A stretch of DNA of 64,000 bases from DASPJR01 sp035628505 (GTDB taxonomy: Bacteria; Planctomycetota; SZUA-567; H5-PLA8). Location of the stretch: positions 1 through 64,000 of the forward strand of contig DASPJR010000088.1 of the NCBI GenBank assembly GCA_035628505.1. Direction: 5' to 3'. The notes below the pieces were generated by a model, which made no database searches, was not told the DNA's origin, and saw nothing but the letters and a program-made list of their open reading frames with translations. Shown one piece after another: positions 62,378-64,000 of this stretch (within the stretch, counting starts at the first letter, position 1; each line of letters opens with the position of its first letter). The translations under genes and the position numbers were made by a program.

Positions 62378-63448
62378 TTAAAGAGTCTTTATTGCATCAA
62401 TGGGCCCGGCGAGTTCGCTTTCGGCGACGTACCAGCGGCCTTCTCCCCGAATCAATATTTTTCGAAATGCGCGCTTTTCGGTCCTGCGAATGACAAGGTA
62501 GACAATGGCGAAAATCAACGGGCTGATCACAAAAACAACGATCCAGGAAGGATAGCTCGTAAAGGTGATGTTTGCCTCGACCATGGCGACGCCACCGTGT
62601 TCGCTGATTGACTTCACTGAAGTGAGCTCGGCACTGCGGGCATGGCTGCTCGGACCCGTGAACACCGATTTCCAGTACGCCTTGAAAGATTCGACATCCT
62701 TTATGTGAAACTGTCCGGCTTGAGATGGGATTTTCGGGTCGTTGAAAGTAAGGCTCGGCACCGGACCAATGTTCCGTGCCGACGGAGCCAGACACGCGAA
62801 CGCGCGCTCCGCGCGGTTGGTCGCAACGGCCGTATAGAAGCCCTTGAAGGCATGATGCGCTGTTAATGCGCCCGCAATCTTGTGCGTGATACTGTCGTTG
62901 TACCAGGACACACACACCGGAATCACAAAGATCAGGGTGCCGAGGATTCCGAATACGCCGAACGGAGCGCCATTGTCGCCTTTCAGCACGATGCCCGATA
63001 CGATCGACATCAATGACAGTCCGAGCAGGCCCATGAGGACCTTGGTCTTTGTGGAAAGCAACGCACCGGTCAACTCTGCATCGGCTGCCACTGCTTCCGG
63101 ATTTGCGCTGTATTTTTGAACCTCAGCAACGCGCGCCTCAAGCAGCTGCCGCTGCTGCTCGGCGTTCAATTCACCTGCGATGGATTGCCGGCAAAGCGGA
63201 CAGATCGCCGAACCGGCAGGGATCTGTTCGGCACACGCAGGACACTCGGTCATCTGTTGAGCGGTGACAGGCGGCGAAGAAATCGCGGGCGAATCTCGCA
63301 AGACAGCAGGTCCAGGCGAACCTTTGTCATCAGTGGTGCTCGGTGCCGTTAACTCTGCCCCGCAGACGGCACAGAGAACCAGACCACCGGCATTGAGATC
63401 ATGTACGCGAAACGTTTTTCCACACTGGCATGAGACAGTAATTGGCAT
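62378..63448 (-). CDS. Zinc-ribbon membrane protein with external domain, first gene of Ubl operon
   Basis: 356 residues. Two N-terminal zinc-binding sets: C7, C9, C26, C29 (VSCQCGKTFRV, LCAVCGAEL) and C69, C72, C83, C86 (TECPACAEQI, AICPLCRQSI), then membrane helices (about 135-155, 165-185, 306-328). Between the last two is a 110-residue soluble segment (KGFYTAVATNRAERAFACLAPSARNIG) resembling NTF2-like binding domains. The stop is 38 bases upstream of the Ubl start (62339). First gene of the operon, so the promoter lies in the AT-rich region 63449-63737. Its function is unknown; zinc ribbons of this kind often mediate protein contacts. Confidence 0.8.
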   Translation of the reverse strand: MPITVSCQCGKTFRVHDLNAGGLVLCAVCGAELTAPSTTDDKGSPGPAVLRDSPAISSPPVTAQQMTECPACAEQIPAGSAICPLCRQSIAGELNAEQQRQLLEARVAEVQKYSANPEAVAADAELTGALLSTKTKVLMGLLGLSLMSIVSGIVLKGDNGAPFGVFGILGTLIFVIPVCVSWYNDSITHKIAGALTAHHAFKGFYTAVATNRAERAFACLAPSARNIGPVPSLTFNDPKIPSQAGQFHIKDVESFKAYWKSVFTGPSSHARSAELTSVKSISEHGGVAMVEANITFTSYPSWIVVFVISPLIFAIVYLVIRRTEKRAFRKILIRGEGRWYVAESELAGPIDAIKTL

Positions 63449-63737
63449 ATGAAAAAACCTACTTTTCTAACAGGGTGCACAGCATTTTTTATATCAATAA
63501 ATAGACTACTAGTTGCCACAAAGTATTGCAACCACTCAAATATATAGAATAAAAAGTAAACGATACTTTTGTATAAGTTATTGCTATGCAACAGCTTAAG
63601 CTTGCGTAACAGGCCAGGCACAAGGCGCTGCACCTTATGCGCGATTGTTTAAGGCAGTCTCGCACACTCAATTGCGTAGATTCCTAAGTAACTTTGAATA
63701 TTTAGTTTTAGGCTTCTACAAAGACCTGCCGAAGTAT
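63449..63737. promoter_or_regulatory. AT-rich intergenic region upstream of the Ubl operon
   Basis: 289 bases with A+T clearly higher than the flanking genes (runs near 63480-63590), lying between the first gene of the Ubl operon (minus) and the stop of a same-strand LamG gene. It must contain the operon promoter. A weak TTGCAA-17-TAGTCT pair read on the minus strand is one candidate. No operator, terminator hairpin or small RNA could be supported. Confidence 0.35.
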
Positions 63738-64000
63738 TTACTTAAGCAGTTCAATCTTTGCCGAATCGTGAAGCGCCTTGATTTCAGCATCGCTTAGCGC
63801 GCGATTGAAGACTGCGAGTGCGCCGAATTTTCCGCGCGTCGCTTCATAAAACATGGAGCCTCCCGCGTAGCGCGCACCGATCGTAAAATCGGAGCCAGGA
63901 ATCCTGGACTTTGCATGCGCTTCGGGATCGTAGCGGAAGATTCCACGTCCGTGATAGAACGGATTCATTCCACGGTCTTTGCCGTCCGGACCTTCTTTGG
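63738..64000 (-). CDS. LamG-like concanavalin A-fold protein, C-terminal part (cut by window end)
   Basis: The frame is open to the right edge and ends at a TAA at 63738; about 87 residues are seen. The text YEATRGKFGALAVFNRALSDAEIKALHDSAK is the characteristic ending of LamG-type (Laminin G-like 3) domains: the GxxDEVxVFNRALSxxEIxxLY motif. Such domains are usually the C-terminal part of large secreted PVC proteins. The upstream part and identity lie outside the window. Confidence 0.85.
   Translation of the reverse strand, partial: KEGPDGKDRGMNPFYHGRGIFRYDPEAHAKSRIPGSDFTIGARYAGGSMFYEATRGKFGALAVFNRALSDAEIKALHDSAKIELLK

Noticed and set aside
63473..63600. AT-rich block as the edge of an inserted element upstream of the Ubl operon
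   Set aside because: No terminal inverted repeats, target duplication, transposase or tRNA gene was found on either side; a promoter region explains the base composition as well.

Overview
The window (about 57% G+C by eye) looks like a chromosomal stretch of a member of the Planctomycetota-Verrucomicrobiota-Lentisphaerota group or a close relative. The evidence is a paired DUF1501 / DUF1549-DUF1553 (PSD1) operon, two very large PVC-type secreted cytochrome/dehydrogenase-like proteins, a DUF4838 protein, a Ser/Thr kinase fused to a formylglycine-generating-enzyme (FGE)-like domain, and several very long secreted beta-rich proteins. No rRNA, tRNA, CRISPR array, phage gene or insertion sequence was seen.

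Region 1 (1-13991, plus strand) is a tightly packed operon for a group 1h (actinobacterial-type, high-affinity) [NiFe]-hydrogenase. The order is hypF (cut by the window edge), hypC, hypD, a SIS/GmhA-like gene, hypE, the structural genes hhyS and hhyL, a NifU-like scaffold, a DUF5947 protein, an unnamed accessory protein, the maturation protease, hypA and hypB with a His-rich arm. The last two genes, joined by ATGA-type overlaps, are a soluble PAS histidine kinase and a REC-PAS-kinase-REC hybrid. The products plausibly build, mature and perhaps sense with a hydrogenase that scavenges traces of H2. hhyL carries a one-base frameshift.

Region 2 (14073-35881) is mostly secreted proteins: a frameshifted transglutaminase-like protein, a Tat-exported metallophosphoesterase, an Ig-like protein, the kinase-FGE fusion, the DUF1501/PSD1 pair facing a GntR/FCD regulator across a perfect 14-bp palindrome, a SnoaL-like protein, a DUF4838 protein, and two neighbouring giants (parallel beta-helix; glycoside-hydrolase-like) that share an N-terminal domain.

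Region 3 (35989-42926) is a five-gene catabolic operon on the minus strand (M19 dipeptidase, RidA, MFS transporter, M81/MlrC, class III aminotransferase) with a divergent LysR regulator. Region 4 (42989-54106) holds the two PVC-type cytochrome-bearing proteins, a small membrane protein plus DUF421, a RedB-like thiol protein, and a frameshifted membrane hybrid kinase.

Region 5 (54277-63448, minus strand) is the most remarkable. It is a ten-gene operon with overlapping or near-overlapping genes that encodes a complete bacterial ubiquitin-like conjugation apparatus: a ubiquitin-like protein, an E1, an E2 fused to a cysteine-rich zinc array, a JAMM protease, and three RING-finger membrane proteins, one of them fused to a trypsin-like protease. 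An FHA membrane protein, a zinc-ribbon membrane protein and a DUF2752 protein complete it. Most components carry membrane segments, which suggests a membrane-bound modification and proteolysis complex. The window ends inside a LamG-like protein gene.

Three conserved genes (hhyL, the transglutaminase-like gene, the membrane hybrid kinase) each need exactly one base added or removed to restore the reading frame. This pattern fits draft-assembly indels at least as well as real inactivation.
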